Positions 25,501-33,284 of a DNA stretch of 64,000 nt are shown here, piece after piece; the first letter of the stretch is position 1, and each line of letters starts with the position of its first letter. Under the pieces are notes generated by a model. The model was not told the DNA's origin. It saw only the letters and a program-made list of their open reading frames with translations, and searched no databases. The stretch spans positions 62,001 through 126,000 of the forward strand of contig JAATWA010000002.1 of the NCBI GenBank assembly GCA_013361095.1, written 5' to 3'. This DNA is from Pseudanabaena biceps (GTDB taxonomy: Bacteria; Cyanobacteriota; Cyanobacteriia; Pseudanabaenales; Pseudanabaenaceae). A program made the translations under genes and the position numbers.

Positions 25501-25862
25501 GTAGCGATCGCTAAGTTAGGCTGTGGTTTGGCAAGCAATTCCGCTAATATCTCAATCCTTGTCCAAGCGGTCTCTAAATCGATTTGGGCAGATTCATAGG
25601 GAAATGTATCAAGGGGTTGATATAGATAGACGCGCCATGACATTGACTGTAGTTGTAAAGCCCAGCGGGTTGCTTCTTCGACGGTGGAGGCAACGATGAG
25701 TAATGGTTTGGCTTGTTGTTGACATAAGTGGGTGCTAACCAGTCCTTTGCCTAAACGTGATAGTCCTGATAGGGATATGCTTTTAGCTGTTTTGAGTTTC
25801 TCGCCTATTTTTGTGGCGATGGTTGATCGGGCTATGTTCTCTAGGACTGCTGTGAAGGTCAT
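22524..25862 (-). CDS. mfd: Transcription-repair coupling factor Mfd
   Basis: 1112 residues, close to the usual length. The N-terminal UvrB-homology part is followed by the CarD-like RNA polymerase interaction domain (VNPDELNVGDYVVHRKYGIGK), then a RecG-like SF2 helicase: Walker A CGDVGFGKTEVAVRA, DEEQ box LVIDEEQRFG, SATPIPRTL, motif VI QLRGRVGRA, and a C-terminal regulatory domain. Mfd removes RNA polymerase stalled at DNA damage and recruits UvrA. It is normally single-copy and chromosomal, so it argues for a chromosomal or chromid location for this stretch. Divergent from the Uma2 gene, 171 bp away. Confidence 0.96.
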   Translation of the reverse strand: MTFTAVLENIARSTIATKIGEKLKTAKSISLSGLSRLGKGLVSTHLCQQQAKPLLIVASTVEEATRWALQLQSMSWRVYLYQPLDTFPYESAQIDLETAWTRIEILAELLAKPQPNLAIATTINALQPHLPSTQVFQKHSIYLNIGDSQSVKLLAEALARLGYEEVKEVKESKQWSRKGFSFEVFPVNRNLPVRLSCNRGTVEKIREFDPTNPKSFTDLSSIAIAPVDLHEFVTAHKATLLHYLPKSFIVALDEPEQCQSYSDRWYEAVEELYQNQSQADIPKLHWDFAKCMTEAKKFQMLQLSERSLKPKANIFDFASSSIPIVPHQFDQIASLIREYLKSEYQVTLISSQPLRVATLLKEYDCIANFVSDPDDLQAIARIQKAGKPVILKYSGLTEMQGFVLPSCKLALLTDRELFGQQLLASPTFVHPSRMNTAKSVNPDELNVGDYVVHRKYGIGKFTRFETIEVKGEKQPHYIVEFADGKTAVAIAQENEKILSRYRSASNKPPKLNSIANTKAWDNALSKCQKEIYKLARDLLQLYVRRANLVGYAFPPDTDWQQEMEDSFPYQLTPDQVKAVQDVKQDMESDRPMDRLVCGDVGFGKTEVAVRAIFKAVCAGKQVALLAPTTILAQQHFHTLQTRFAAYPFTVDIVNRFRPAKERKQILQQVADGKVQVIVGTHQLLSKDVEFHDLGLLVIDEEQRFGTLQKEKIKAMKGDMDLLTLSATPIPRTLYAALSGVREMSVIATPPPSRRSIQTHLSAYDASLVKTAIRHELDRGGQVFYVVPRIEGIEAIAVSLRLMLPNVRLEIAHGQMQESELEAAMVAFNNNEADILLCTTIIESGLDIPRVNTIVIEDAHKLGLAQLYQLRGRVGRAGIQAHAYLLYPPNLELTDSAKRRLDAIQEFSQLGSGYQLAMRDMEIRGLGDLLGEEQSGQADVIGFALYMDLLQEYINELRGKILPEVADTELQLPRLVAFIPDSYIEDNETKINAYLTLAKVKSKEEILKLAAVWEGLYGALPEETQVLLRVMELKLVARKVGVFRIYASEDGRDLFLDSKLTDSLWELLHAKIPIEFYYRFSFEKGRIKITSLALLPGDKQVHFLIEWLGCFLS

Positions 25863-26033
25863 GGGTTGGGGTTAACTTAGTCCTGTGTTTAAAATTACTT
25901 TAGGGTATCTATCTTAATATTTAACTCAGACTTAATCCAGCTAAGATATAGCTGAGGCTCAGTTGGCATGATTACAAGGATATCCTTGACAAGTTAGGAA
26001 AATATCAACTTTTTACAAAAAAGGAGTATTAAA

Positions 26034-26615
26034 ATGACTACCGTGATTCAATCGCCATTGATAGGGACAGTCACATTGTCGCGACTGACATTGGCGGAAT
26101 TTTTGGCAAGCCCTGAGTCTGATCAGAATTATGAATTTATTGATGGTCAAGCCATAAGAAAAATGTCGCCAAAAAGATTTCACGCTTCTTTGCAAGCAGA
26201 ATTATTGATTTTTTTACGAACTTTGTTTAAAGGTAAAGGTTTTGTCTATCCAGAATGGGGAATCATACTAATACGCAACGATCAGGATTGGTGTCCTGTA
26301 CCTGATTTGACCTATATTTCTATGGAGCGTTTGCCCAGTGATGTCGGTAATGAGATGTGTCCCGTACCGCCTGAGTTAGTGATTGAGATTATGTCAGAAG
26401 GACAGACATTTCGGGAGTTTGTGGCAAAGGCTGGGGATTATCTGAAGGCAGGAGTATTAAGAGTATGGGTTATTAATCCAATAGGAAAAACTTTAACGGT
26501 GTTTTATCCTGACCGTCCTCCAGAAACTTATCAAGGCGATCGCCTTTTAACCGATGAGTTATTCCCAGATTTAGCAGTCACAGCAAGTCAGTTTTTTGCA
26601 AAAGCAGGAATTTAA
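26034..26615 (+). CDS. Uma2 family (DUF820) putative nuclease
   Basis: A 193-residue Uma2 protein with a restriction-endonuclease-like fold: YEFIDGQAIRKMSP, PDLTYIS, and ELVIEIMSEGQTFREFVAKAGDYLKAGVLRVWVINP. These contain the conserved Asp/Glu and Lys of the family. AAGGAG precedes the ATG. Uma2 proteins occur in dozens of copies in cyanobacterial genomes, and their biological role is not established. Confidence 0.9.
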   Translation: MTTVIQSPLIGTVTLSRLTLAEFLASPESDQNYEFIDGQAIRKMSPKRFHASLQAELLIFLRTLFKGKGFVYPEWGIILIRNDQDWCPVPDLTYISMERLPSDVGNEMCPVPPELVIEIMSEGQTFREFVAKAGDYLKAGVLRVWVINPIGKTLTVFYPDRPPETYQGDRLLTDELFPDLAVTASQFFAKAGI

Positions 26616-26777
26616 AAATTATTATTTCACTGTACTTGTGAAAGGACATACTCAACTGGAAACATATCTGTTATAGGTTAGAGCGTATTCGAGATTGATT
26701 CGCAATGAATGTCGCGATCAGTTATAGTGACACTCGATTTCTAAAGATTAATTTATCAAAAAACTGGAGAAGCTTTA

Positions 26778-27287
26778 ATGACTATTTCGATGTATCAAGT
26801 TGCGATTCCTTCCCTAGTGAGATCGCTTAATAATCTAGTCGCGATTCTCGAAAAGGGAGCGGCTCACGCTGAAGCAAAAAAAATAGACCCTTCGGTTCTG
26901 ATTGCTAGTCGCTTGTATCCCGATATGTTGCCACTCATCCGTCAAGTTCATATTGCTTCGGACATTGCGAGACGTGGCGTTGCAAGATTGGCAGGAGTAG
27001 AAGCACCCGCAGTCGAAGATAACGAAAACACTTTCGCAGAACTTTGCGATCGGCTGCGAGCTGCCGTTGCCTACATGGAGTCATTCACATCTGAACAGAT
27101 TGATGGTTCTGAAGAGAAGGTAATAACTTTAACTGTAGGGAAAGAAACGCTGACCTTCACTGGACAAGCCTATTTGTTATTCTTCATTTTGCCAAATGTC
27201 TATTTTCATGTGACGACTACCTATGACATCCTCCGACATTGCGGTGTTGAACTAGGCAAGCGCGATTTCTTGGGCGCACCACAGTAA
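26778..27287 (+). CDS. DUF1993 domain protein
   Basis: A 169-residue protein with the DUF1993 pattern: MYQVAIPSLVRSLNNLVAILEKGAAHAEAKKIDPSVLI..RLYPDM.PLIRQVHIASDIARRGVARLAG, then FLGAPQ near the end. This four-helix fold is related to DinB-like proteins, and its function is unknown. GGAGAA precedes the start. Complete gene; the relict end of topA lies just downstream on the other strand. Confidence 0.9.
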   Translation: MTISMYQVAIPSLVRSLNNLVAILEKGAAHAEAKKIDPSVLIASRLYPDMLPLIRQVHIASDIARRGVARLAGVEAPAVEDNENTFAELCDRLRAAVAYMESFTSEQIDGSEEKVITLTVGKETLTFTGQAYLLFFILPNVYFHVTTTYDILRHCGVELGKRDFLGAPQ

Positions 27288-27306
27288 TCCCTTATTCTCT
27301 AATCCT

Positions 27307-27475
27307 TCATTTTTTGGAGACGCGATTAACTGGAAAAGTCTGCTGGAGCTTAGAATTAGTCTTAGCCCCAGCAGACTTTTGTTTAGGCTTCCCCTGAGCA
27401 GATTTCTTCTCCTTACCCGTTGAACTCTTACCCAAATTCGGCTTAGCCGCCTCATCCAGATCACCAAACTTCTTC
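27307..27475 (-). pseudogene. topA: Detached 3' end of topA (lysine-rich tail)
   Basis: Read on the minus strand this encodes FGDLDEAAKPNLGKSSTGKE... ending NRVSKK-stop (tga at 27307-27309), a 53-residue Lys/Ser/Ala-rich tail typical of bacterial topoisomerase I. It is cut from the main gene by the IS1-type element at 27476-28252. Removing the element and one 8-bp repeat restores a continuous frame of 691 residues. Confidence 0.87.
27468..27475 (+). repeat. 8-bp target duplication, left copy
   Basis: ACTTCTTC here and at 28253-28260, directly outside the GGTAGTCC...GGACTACC ends of the IS1-type element. Confidence 0.9.
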
Positions 27476-28252
27476 GGTAGTCCGCGAGATGTAAGGATAA
27501 AATCATAAAAGAACTCTAAGACACTTAATTACCAATGCCAAATTGTCCAAACTGTAACTCAAAAGATGTGGTCAAAAATGGTTTTATTCATAACGGGAAT
27601 CAAAATCATAAATGTAAAGCCTGTGGTCGCCAGTTTGTTGAAGCACCACGGCAAAAACTAATCTCTGAAGAAACCAAAGCCTTGATTGACAAACTCTTAC
27701 TTGAGAAGATTCCTCTTGCAGGTATTGCCAGAGTTTGTGACGTTTCTGAAACTTGGTTGCAGAATTATGTCAATCGTAAATACGAGGCGATTCCTCAACA
27801 AGTAAATGTATCCGCTAAAAAAAAAGGAAGACTAACGATTCAGTGTGATGAAATGTGGTCTTTTGTTGGCAATAAAGGCAATAAACAGTGGATTTGGCTT
27901 GCCATTGATGTTGATACTCGCGAAATTGTTGGCGTTCATATCGGCGATCGCTCCGCACAAGGAGCGCAAAAGCTTTGGAATTCTTTGCCCAGTGTTTATC
28001 GTCAGTGTGCTGTTGCTTATACAGATTTTTGGAATGCATATTCTGTTGTGTTCCCAGACATGCGGCATATCGCGGTTGGAAAGGAAACAGGGAAAACCAA
28101 TTATATTGAACGTTTTAACTGTACGATGCGACAACGAATCTCTCGACTAGTTCGTAAAACTCTCTCTTTCTCTAAAAAAATAGAAAATCATATTGGTGCT
28201 ATCTGGTTTTTTATTCACCACTACAACTCATCCTTACTTGTTTAGGACTACC
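27476..28252 (+). mobile_element. IS1-family insertion sequence, 777 bp, inside topA
   Basis: Ends GGTAGTCC and GGACTACC with a second matching block GTAAGGAT / ATCCTTAC further in, flanked by ACTTCTTC. Length and 8-bp duplication fit IS1 (about 770 bp, 8-9 bp duplication). It carries one complete transposase gene in a single frame. Another, decayed IS1 end lies at 55301-55397. Confidence 0.92.
27535..28245 (+). CDS. IS1 family transposase, single frame
   Basis: A 236-residue protein. The N-terminal zinc ribbon CPNCNSKDVVKNG...HKCKACGRQFV and HTH (GIARVCDVSETWLQNYV) are followed by a DDE catalytic domain with Asp in QCDEMWSFVG, Asp in AYTDFWNAY and Glu in NYIERFN. Unlike IS1 of enterics, which needs a frameshift between InsA and InsB', this is one continuous frame, as in several cyanobacterial and archaeal IS1 elements. 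Intact ends and frame suggest that it may still be active. Confidence 0.93.
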   Translation: MPNCPNCNSKDVVKNGFIHNGNQNHKCKACGRQFVEAPRQKLISEETKALIDKLLLEKIPLAGIARVCDVSETWLQNYVNRKYEAIPQQVNVSAKKKGRLTIQCDEMWSFVGNKGNKQWIWLAIDVDTREIVGVHIGDRSAQGAQKLWNSLPSVYRQCAVAYTDFWNAYSVVFPDMRHIAVGKETGKTNYIERFNCTMRQRISRLVRKTLSFSKKIENHIGAIWFFIHHYNSSLLV

Positions 28253-30167
28253 ACTTCTTCGACCACCACCTCTCCTGAGAAGACCAGAAAAAGACCACAT
28301 CCGCATGATTCTTGCGTTGCCGAGCCTGAGCATCCGCACACTTCAACATCAACTTATCCACACCATCCTTATGGTAGGGAAACTTAGCCAAAGGCTTACC
28401 ACAGACAGGACAAGCAAAACTAGTCACCTCCGCCGTCACTGCATTCTCACTCTTAGCTTGAGGAATCTCCCACTGATTACGGCGATCGCTCCAGAACATT
28501 ACCAGATTCTCACAGCCATGCTCACACTTGAGAAAATGCCCACCACTGACTTTCTTAGAAGGAATCTTACTAAGCGGATGATTACAAGCAGGACAAGCCA
28601 CATCCGAAAGCTCATTTTTGCGATTACTTGGCTGTAAATCTGCACCGAGATTTATATAAGCTCGCGCCAACATTGGCTGAAAATAGGACTGATGCCAACC
28701 AATCAAATAGCTTTGCCACTCCAACTTACCCACCGAGATTTCATCCAAAGTCGTCTCCATCCCTGCGGTAAAATCGGCTCTGAGCAGATCGGGGAAAGTT
28801 TTATGCAACACATCATCCGTAGACATTCCCAAAGCCGAAGGTTCAAGCACCTTACCCTTGAGTAACACATAGGTTCTATCCTTAAGCGTCTTCACGATTG
28901 CTGCAAACGTACTCGGTCTACCCACACCCTGACGCTCAAGCACCTGTACCAACTTCGCCTCGCTATACCTCGCAGGAGGTTGAGTTTGTTTCTGTGTAAA
29001 CCCTGCATTCGCTAAAGCCAAAGTCTGACCACCCGTTAAAGCAGGACTCAAATAGGTAGGACGAATCGCTTCATGGGCGGATTGAGCATTCGCCTGTTCG
29101 CGATGACGAGTAGTTTTCTTGGGGACATTATCAGGATCATGTTTTGATAGCCATTCCTTCACCTCAGCACAAAACTCAGGCGCTAAGCTAGTGCTATCAG
29201 TACGGTGATAGGTAATCAAACCCTTACGACCTTGAGGCAAATCGACACCCTCAAACAACTCTTGAGCTACCTTCATTGTCTCTTCAGGTGATAGTCCTAA
29301 TCTCACAGAGGCAGCTTGCTGGAGCGAACTGGTAATGAAAGGTGGTAACGGTGATTTCTGAGCAGTGACACCCGAAGCTTCGCGAACGACATGGGGATGA
29401 TTACGGGCAACTTGAATAATTCTTGTAGCTTCCGCTTCCGACAATACCCGTTTTGACTCCACTGTAGATTCCGTATTCACTTCCGCCGCATCATCGGTGA
29501 CATCGTTATCGTCAAGCACAGGCTCAATCTCACTGCTACCTGCATAGAAGGCAGTGAAGCCTTCAGCATATTCCGTCCATACCGACCAATAAGTAATCGG
29601 CACAAAAGTATTAATCTCCCGTTCGCGCTGACAGACAATATGCAGAGCCACCGACTGCACCCGACCAGCCGAGCTACCGCCACTTGTCCGCCGTACCAAA
29701 GGCGAAACCTTAAACCCAATCAACCGATCCAAGCATTGTCTAGCGCGTTGTGCGGAAATCAGATTTAAATCTAACTGATGAGCATTAGCGATCGCTGCTT
29801 TAACTGCCGTAGGCGTAATCTGGTTATAGACCGCCCGTTTAGGATTACGAAGATGCAGTTGCTGTTGTAAATGCCATGCAATCCCCTCACCCTCGCGATC
29901 GCCATCAGTAGCAAGCACCACTTCTGAAGCATTCTTCACCGCCGCCCGAAGTTTAGAGACTACCTGTTGACCTTTACCTTCGGTCAATTGATAGCGACAT
30001 TCAATTTTGTTGGTATCCTTGTGCATGGTAAAGCCCAAGCTATCTTCACCATCTTTAGCAAGTTCCGTAAAGTGACCAAAGGAAGCTTCTACTTGCCATT
30101 CACTGCCAAGGATAGCTTGGATGGTTTTGCACTTAGATGGAGATTCAACGAGTAACAGCTTTTTCAT
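28248..30167 (-). CDS. topA: DNA topoisomerase I, C-terminal tail removed by IS1
   Basis: Type IA topoisomerase. Toprim domain with Glu8 (VESPSK) and DGDREGEG (88-95), SAGRVQSVAL, and catalytic Tyr320 (GLITYHRTDS). Two C-terminal zinc-ribbon-like modules follow (CPACNHPL...CEHGC and CPVCGKPL...). The current frame runs to 639 residues and ends SSQERWWSKKW-stop. The final Trp and stop come from the inserted element, which removes 53 Lys-rich residues. All catalytic parts remain, so the enzyme probably still relaxes negative supercoils, but tail contacts to DNA or RNA polymerase would be lost. It is short compared with the usual chromosomal cyanobacterial enzyme, so it may be an element-borne second copy. 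Confidence 0.93.
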   Translation of the reverse strand: MKKLLLVESPSKCKTIQAILGSEWQVEASFGHFTELAKDGEDSLGFTMHKDTNKIECRYQLTEGKGQQVVSKLRAAVKNASEVVLATDGDREGEGIAWHLQQQLHLRNPKRAVYNQITPTAVKAAIANAHQLDLNLISAQRARQCLDRLIGFKVSPLVRRTSGGSSAGRVQSVALHIVCQREREINTFVPITYWSVWTEYAEGFTAFYAGSSEIEPVLDDNDVTDDAAEVNTESTVESKRVLSEAEATRIIQVARNHPHVVREASGVTAQKSPLPPFITSSLQQAASVRLGLSPEETMKVAQELFEGVDLPQGRKGLITYHRTDSTSLAPEFCAEVKEWLSKHDPDNVPKKTTRHREQANAQSAHEAIRPTYLSPALTGGQTLALANAGFTQKQTQPPARYSEAKLVQVLERQGVGRPSTFAAIVKTLKDRTYVLLKGKVLEPSALGMSTDDVLHKTFPDLLRADFTAGMETTLDEISVGKLEWQSYLIGWHQSYFQPMLARAYINLGADLQPSNRKNELSDVACPACNHPLSKIPSKKVSGGHFLKCEHGCENLVMFWSDRRNQWEIPQAKSENAVTAEVTSFACPVCGKPLAKFPYHKDGVDKLMLKCADAQARQRKNHADVVFFWSSQERWWSKKW

Positions 30168-30259
30168 ATTTTTTACCTACGTGGACTTTATCTTGGATCT
30201 GGTCTAACTTTCATTTCTAAGATTGGGGTATACTGTCGTCCCAGACTCAAAGCTAATTT

Positions 30260-31273
30260 ATGAGTGATTTAATCGATTCCTACCAGCAATTAATTGATCG
30301 CATTGGTGAATGCTTGGCACAGGGGCAACAACGCGCCTTTGAGCAGGTTAATACGCTTTTGGTAGAAACTTATTGGCAAATTGGGCAGTACATTGTGGAG
30401 TTTGAGCAGAAGGGGAATGAGAGAGCGGAATATGGCTCAAAACTGTTAACTCAATTATCACGGGATTTGAAAACAGCTTATGGCAAAGGATTTAGTCGTT
30501 CTAATTTGCAGTATATGCGTCTATTTTACTTGTCCTATAAGAATTGCCAAACACTGTCTGGCAAATTGAGTTGGTCACATTACACGGAGCTTTTGGCGAT
30601 TTCGGATGATTTAGCGAGATCGTTTTACGAGCAGCAATGCATACGAGATCGCTGGAGCGTGAGGGAACTAAAGCGTCAAAAGGATTCGGCTTTGTTTGAA
30701 CGAGTTGCCATGAGTAAGGATCGGGCAGAGATTTTGGCGTTGGCTCAGCAAGGACAGAAAATCGAATCAGCGCAGGATGTGGTGAAAGATCCCTATGTGT
30801 TTGAGTTTTTAGATTTGCCAGATCGCAATTACCATGAGAGTGAATTAGAAAATCGTCTGATTGTGCAGTTAGAGAAGTTTTTACTAGAACTAGGAAAGGG
30901 ATTTGCATTTATTGGGCAACAGTACCGAATTACGTTAAACAATACGCATTTTTATGTGGATTTAGTGTTTTATCATCGTATCTTGAAATGTTTTGTCTTA
31001 ATTGATTTGAAAACAAGGGCGGTGCGGCATGAAGATATAGGACAGATGAATATGTATCTAAACTATTTTCGTGCCGAAGAGAATATGGAAGACGATAATG
31101 AGCCGATTGGAATTGTGTTGGCGCGAGATAAGAATGAGATTTTAGTGGAGTATGCCACGGGAGGAATTTCCAATCAGCTTTTTGTATCGAGATATCAGCT
31201 TTATCTGCCCGATGTCGAGGCTTTAAAGCAGGAATTAAAGAGGCTTTTGGATGAGAGCGATCGCTCTAATTAA
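30260..31273 (+). CDS. DUF1016/YhcG-type PD-(D/E)xK nuclease
   Basis: A 337-residue protein with the N-terminal DUF1016_N helical domain (VETYWQIGQYIVEFEQKG..RAEYGSKLL..LS.DL...YGKGFSRSNLQYMRLFYL) and the C-terminal nuclease domain (FLDLP...YHESELENRLI, then YVDLVFYHRILKCFVLIDLKTR with the Asp and Asp-x-Lys residues). Known in part: YhcG-like proteins are linked to mobile elements, DNA restriction and retron-like or anti-phage contexts. It is divergent from topA and lies next to the conjugation cluster. Complete. Confidence 0.93.
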   Translation: MSDLIDSYQQLIDRIGECLAQGQQRAFEQVNTLLVETYWQIGQYIVEFEQKGNERAEYGSKLLTQLSRDLKTAYGKGFSRSNLQYMRLFYLSYKNCQTLSGKLSWSHYTELLAISDDLARSFYEQQCIRDRWSVRELKRQKDSALFERVAMSKDRAEILALAQQGQKIESAQDVVKDPYVFEFLDLPDRNYHESELENRLIVQLEKFLLELGKGFAFIGQQYRITLNNTHFYVDLVFYHRILKCFVLIDLKTRAVRHEDIGQMNMYLNYFRAEENMEDDNEPIGIVLARDKNEILVEYATGGISNQLFVSRYQLYLPDVEALKQELKRLLDESDRSN

Positions 31274-31328
31274 CTTGTGTTGTACATGATACAAGCCTCA
31301 GTGGGTAATTGGAATTTGGTAAACATTG

Positions 31329-32030
31329 TTATTTCTGATTTTCAAGAGATTTGGTCTGCTGTGCATTCAACATAGCTACAGCCTTACTGATATTGGCAGC
31401 ATCTCGATCAGTGACATTGGATTCAATGATTTTTCCCTGCGACTCAACCAGAATCGGATTAACAGGACGATCCTTCGCATTCAATGTCATTGTATCTGAA
31501 GCTTTTTCAAGACTGAACTTGTAATTCCCCTTACCATCAGGACGCTCAAAGATAAGATTATTGCCATCATCTTTGCCTTTTACCTGTAGTAATTCGCGAC
31601 AATCCCGCGCTAGTTTCAAATCTCGTTCTGCATCGGTAACTTGATTAGGCGAACTGGGAATAGCAGCAGTTGCAACATCTTCAGATTTACTCTCGGAACT
31701 ATCCTTACGCAGATTACTCAAACCATCAAACATTGACAGAGCCAGATTCTGAATTTGCGTTGCATAATTGATTTGGTTCTGTTCGCGGGTAGCAGCATTC
31801 ACCTGTTGAGCATCATTAGCACCCGAACTAGGATCGCTACCTTTGCTCCGCACCTGAGATGGCTGCCACGCTTCATCAAATACATCATCTTTATCGATCA
31901 TAGTTAAATCCTTAATTGAAGACATTTCTCGTTCAGCGATCGCTAAAATATGGATGCTATGCAGTTCCACAATTTGGTTAAACACAGCCATGAACTGAGC
32001 CATGTCAAGTTCTGGATTCGCAGTAATCAT
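31329..32030 (-). CDS. Conjugation-cluster protein, unknown function
   Basis: A 233-residue soluble protein, last gene of the minus-strand transfer operon. The start MITANPELDMAQFMAVFNQIV is followed by a low-complexity linker, and then a small folded C-terminal part (RDCRELLQVKGKDDGNNLIFERPDGKGNYKFSLEKASDTMTLN) recalling domains in cyanobacterial plasmid proteins near relaxases. It starts 9 bp after the stop of the gene upstream, so they are co-transcribed with the VirD4-like gene. I do not recognise a named family. Confidence 0.6.
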   Translation of the reverse strand: MITANPELDMAQFMAVFNQIVELHSIHILAIAEREMSSIKDLTMIDKDDVFDEAWQPSQVRSKGSDPSSGANDAQQVNAATREQNQINYATQIQNLALSMFDGLSNLRKDSSESKSEDVATAAIPSSPNQVTDAERDLKLARDCRELLQVKGKDDGNNLIFERPDGKGNYKFSLEKASDTMTLNAKDRPVNPILVESQGKIIESNVTDRDAANISKAVAMLNAQQTKSLENQK

Positions 32031-32039
32031 CGCCTTTAC

Positions 32040-33275
32040 CTAACGCTCCAAATCTGGACTAGATTGTTCTAGCATTGGCTGAGGCGAATTCATCCGTTGA
32101 AATGCTTGTTGGAAGTTGTTTAAATCAGTTGGAGTCATGGAAATAAGAGAAATTTGCCCTTCAGTAGTTCGTAAAATATCTTCGCCAGTATGGTTATTGA
32201 CAACGGCGATATCACCATCTTGATTTCTCTGAAAATCGTAATAACCACCCTTAAAAGACTCCTGACCAAATTCCGTAAGGACATTTTCAACGACCACCAC
32301 ACCCCTAGCTCCCGCAGGAGCCAAATCTCCCATCTTATCGATCGCCGCGAGATAACCCTGATTTTGAGTCAAACTCGCAATATCCACAGTGGTTGTTCTA
32401 AAAGCAGTTTTCGTAAAGTCAATCTGTTGCTCAATAGTTGTCCTATCCTCCGTAAACACAGCCCGATCGCTTTGTAATTCAAACTTAGAGATCGCTTCAC
32501 CATCAAGATTAGAAATCTCATAGAAATTATCCTGAGACTGAATGCGATAGTTTTCCGCCTCATACTTGCCATCGACACCCAATTTCGCAACTAGGGCAAC
32601 TGACACTGCCGCCATCACCTGTTGTCTGAAGTCATCAAACGATAAAGGATTAGAGCGCCCCAACTCATCACGATCGCTGATGCCATCGCCATCAGTATCA
32701 ATGCTGCGAGGATTGAGTCCCATCCGCAGTTCATCTACATCACTAATCCCATCCCCATCCAAATCGCGCCGCAGTAATTCTGCTAACTCGATTTTGGGGA
32801 GTTCTTGCCAATCCACATCGATATATTTTTGTTCCACAAGAACTGGCAAGGTTGCCTGTGAGGATTGTGCAAGTGACGGTAGATTACTACCAGATAAAGG
32901 TGATGGCTGAATGGGTGAGTTTGGTAACATCACAAAATCTGGATCGCCTTTATCACGAGGATTACTCAAGGTGACAGTCAAAGCCTGTGAAGTCTCGGGA
33001 GCAGCAGAGCGATCTGGTGCAGCCTGATATCTGCGCCACCAATCATCCATGATGTCCTGATCCCATTGCTGGGATACCCGATCCCACTCTGCATCACTGA
33101 ATCCCGATGATGGAACATCAGGCTGTTGCGTATTTCCAACGTTCTCTTGCAATAACTCTTCCTGCTTACCTAACAATTGCCTCAGCAGTTCTGCCAAAGC
33201 TTCAATCGTAGTTTGTGCGATCGCCAATTGCTGAGCATTAGCCTGAGACGCTTCGGATGTCTGCATAAAAACCAT
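32040..33275 (-). CDS. Conjugation-cluster protein with calcium-binding-like repeats
   Basis: A 411-residue protein with no membrane segment. A Gln-rich N-terminal helix is followed by a Pro/Ser-rich linker. Next come two DxDxDGxxDxxE repeats (LDGDGISDVDELRMGLNP and TDGDGISDRDELGRSNP), like thrombospondin type-3/EF-hand-type calcium-binding motifs. A C-terminal domain (NYRIQSQDNFYEISNLDGEAISKF...) resembles that of its downstream neighbour. It lies between virD4 (gap of 9 bp) and the 31329 gene. Calcium motifs are unusual for a cytoplasmic transfer protein; they could stabilise a relaxosome or membrane contact. Function inferred only from context. Confidence 0.65.
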   Translation of the reverse strand: MVFMQTSEASQANAQQLAIAQTTIEALAELLRQLLGKQEELLQENVGNTQQPDVPSSGFSDAEWDRVSQQWDQDIMDDWWRRYQAAPDRSAAPETSQALTVTLSNPRDKGDPDFVMLPNSPIQPSPLSGSNLPSLAQSSQATLPVLVEQKYIDVDWQELPKIELAELLRRDLDGDGISDVDELRMGLNPRSIDTDGDGISDRDELGRSNPLSFDDFRQQVMAAVSVALVAKLGVDGKYEAENYRIQSQDNFYEISNLDGEAISKFELQSDRAVFTEDRTTIEQQIDFTKTAFRTTTVDIASLTQNQGYLAAIDKMGDLAPAGARGVVVVENVLTEFGQESFKGGYYDFQRNQDGDIAVVNNHTGEDILRTTEGQISLISMTPTDLNNFQQAFQRMNSPQPMLEQSSPDLER

Positions 33276-33284
33276 AATTTACCT

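Noticed and set aside
27252..27506. Minus-strand open frame of 84 codons overlapping the DUF1993 end
   Set aside because: It is another frame of the lysine-rich topA tail and IS1 end; the restored topA frame explains this sequence better.
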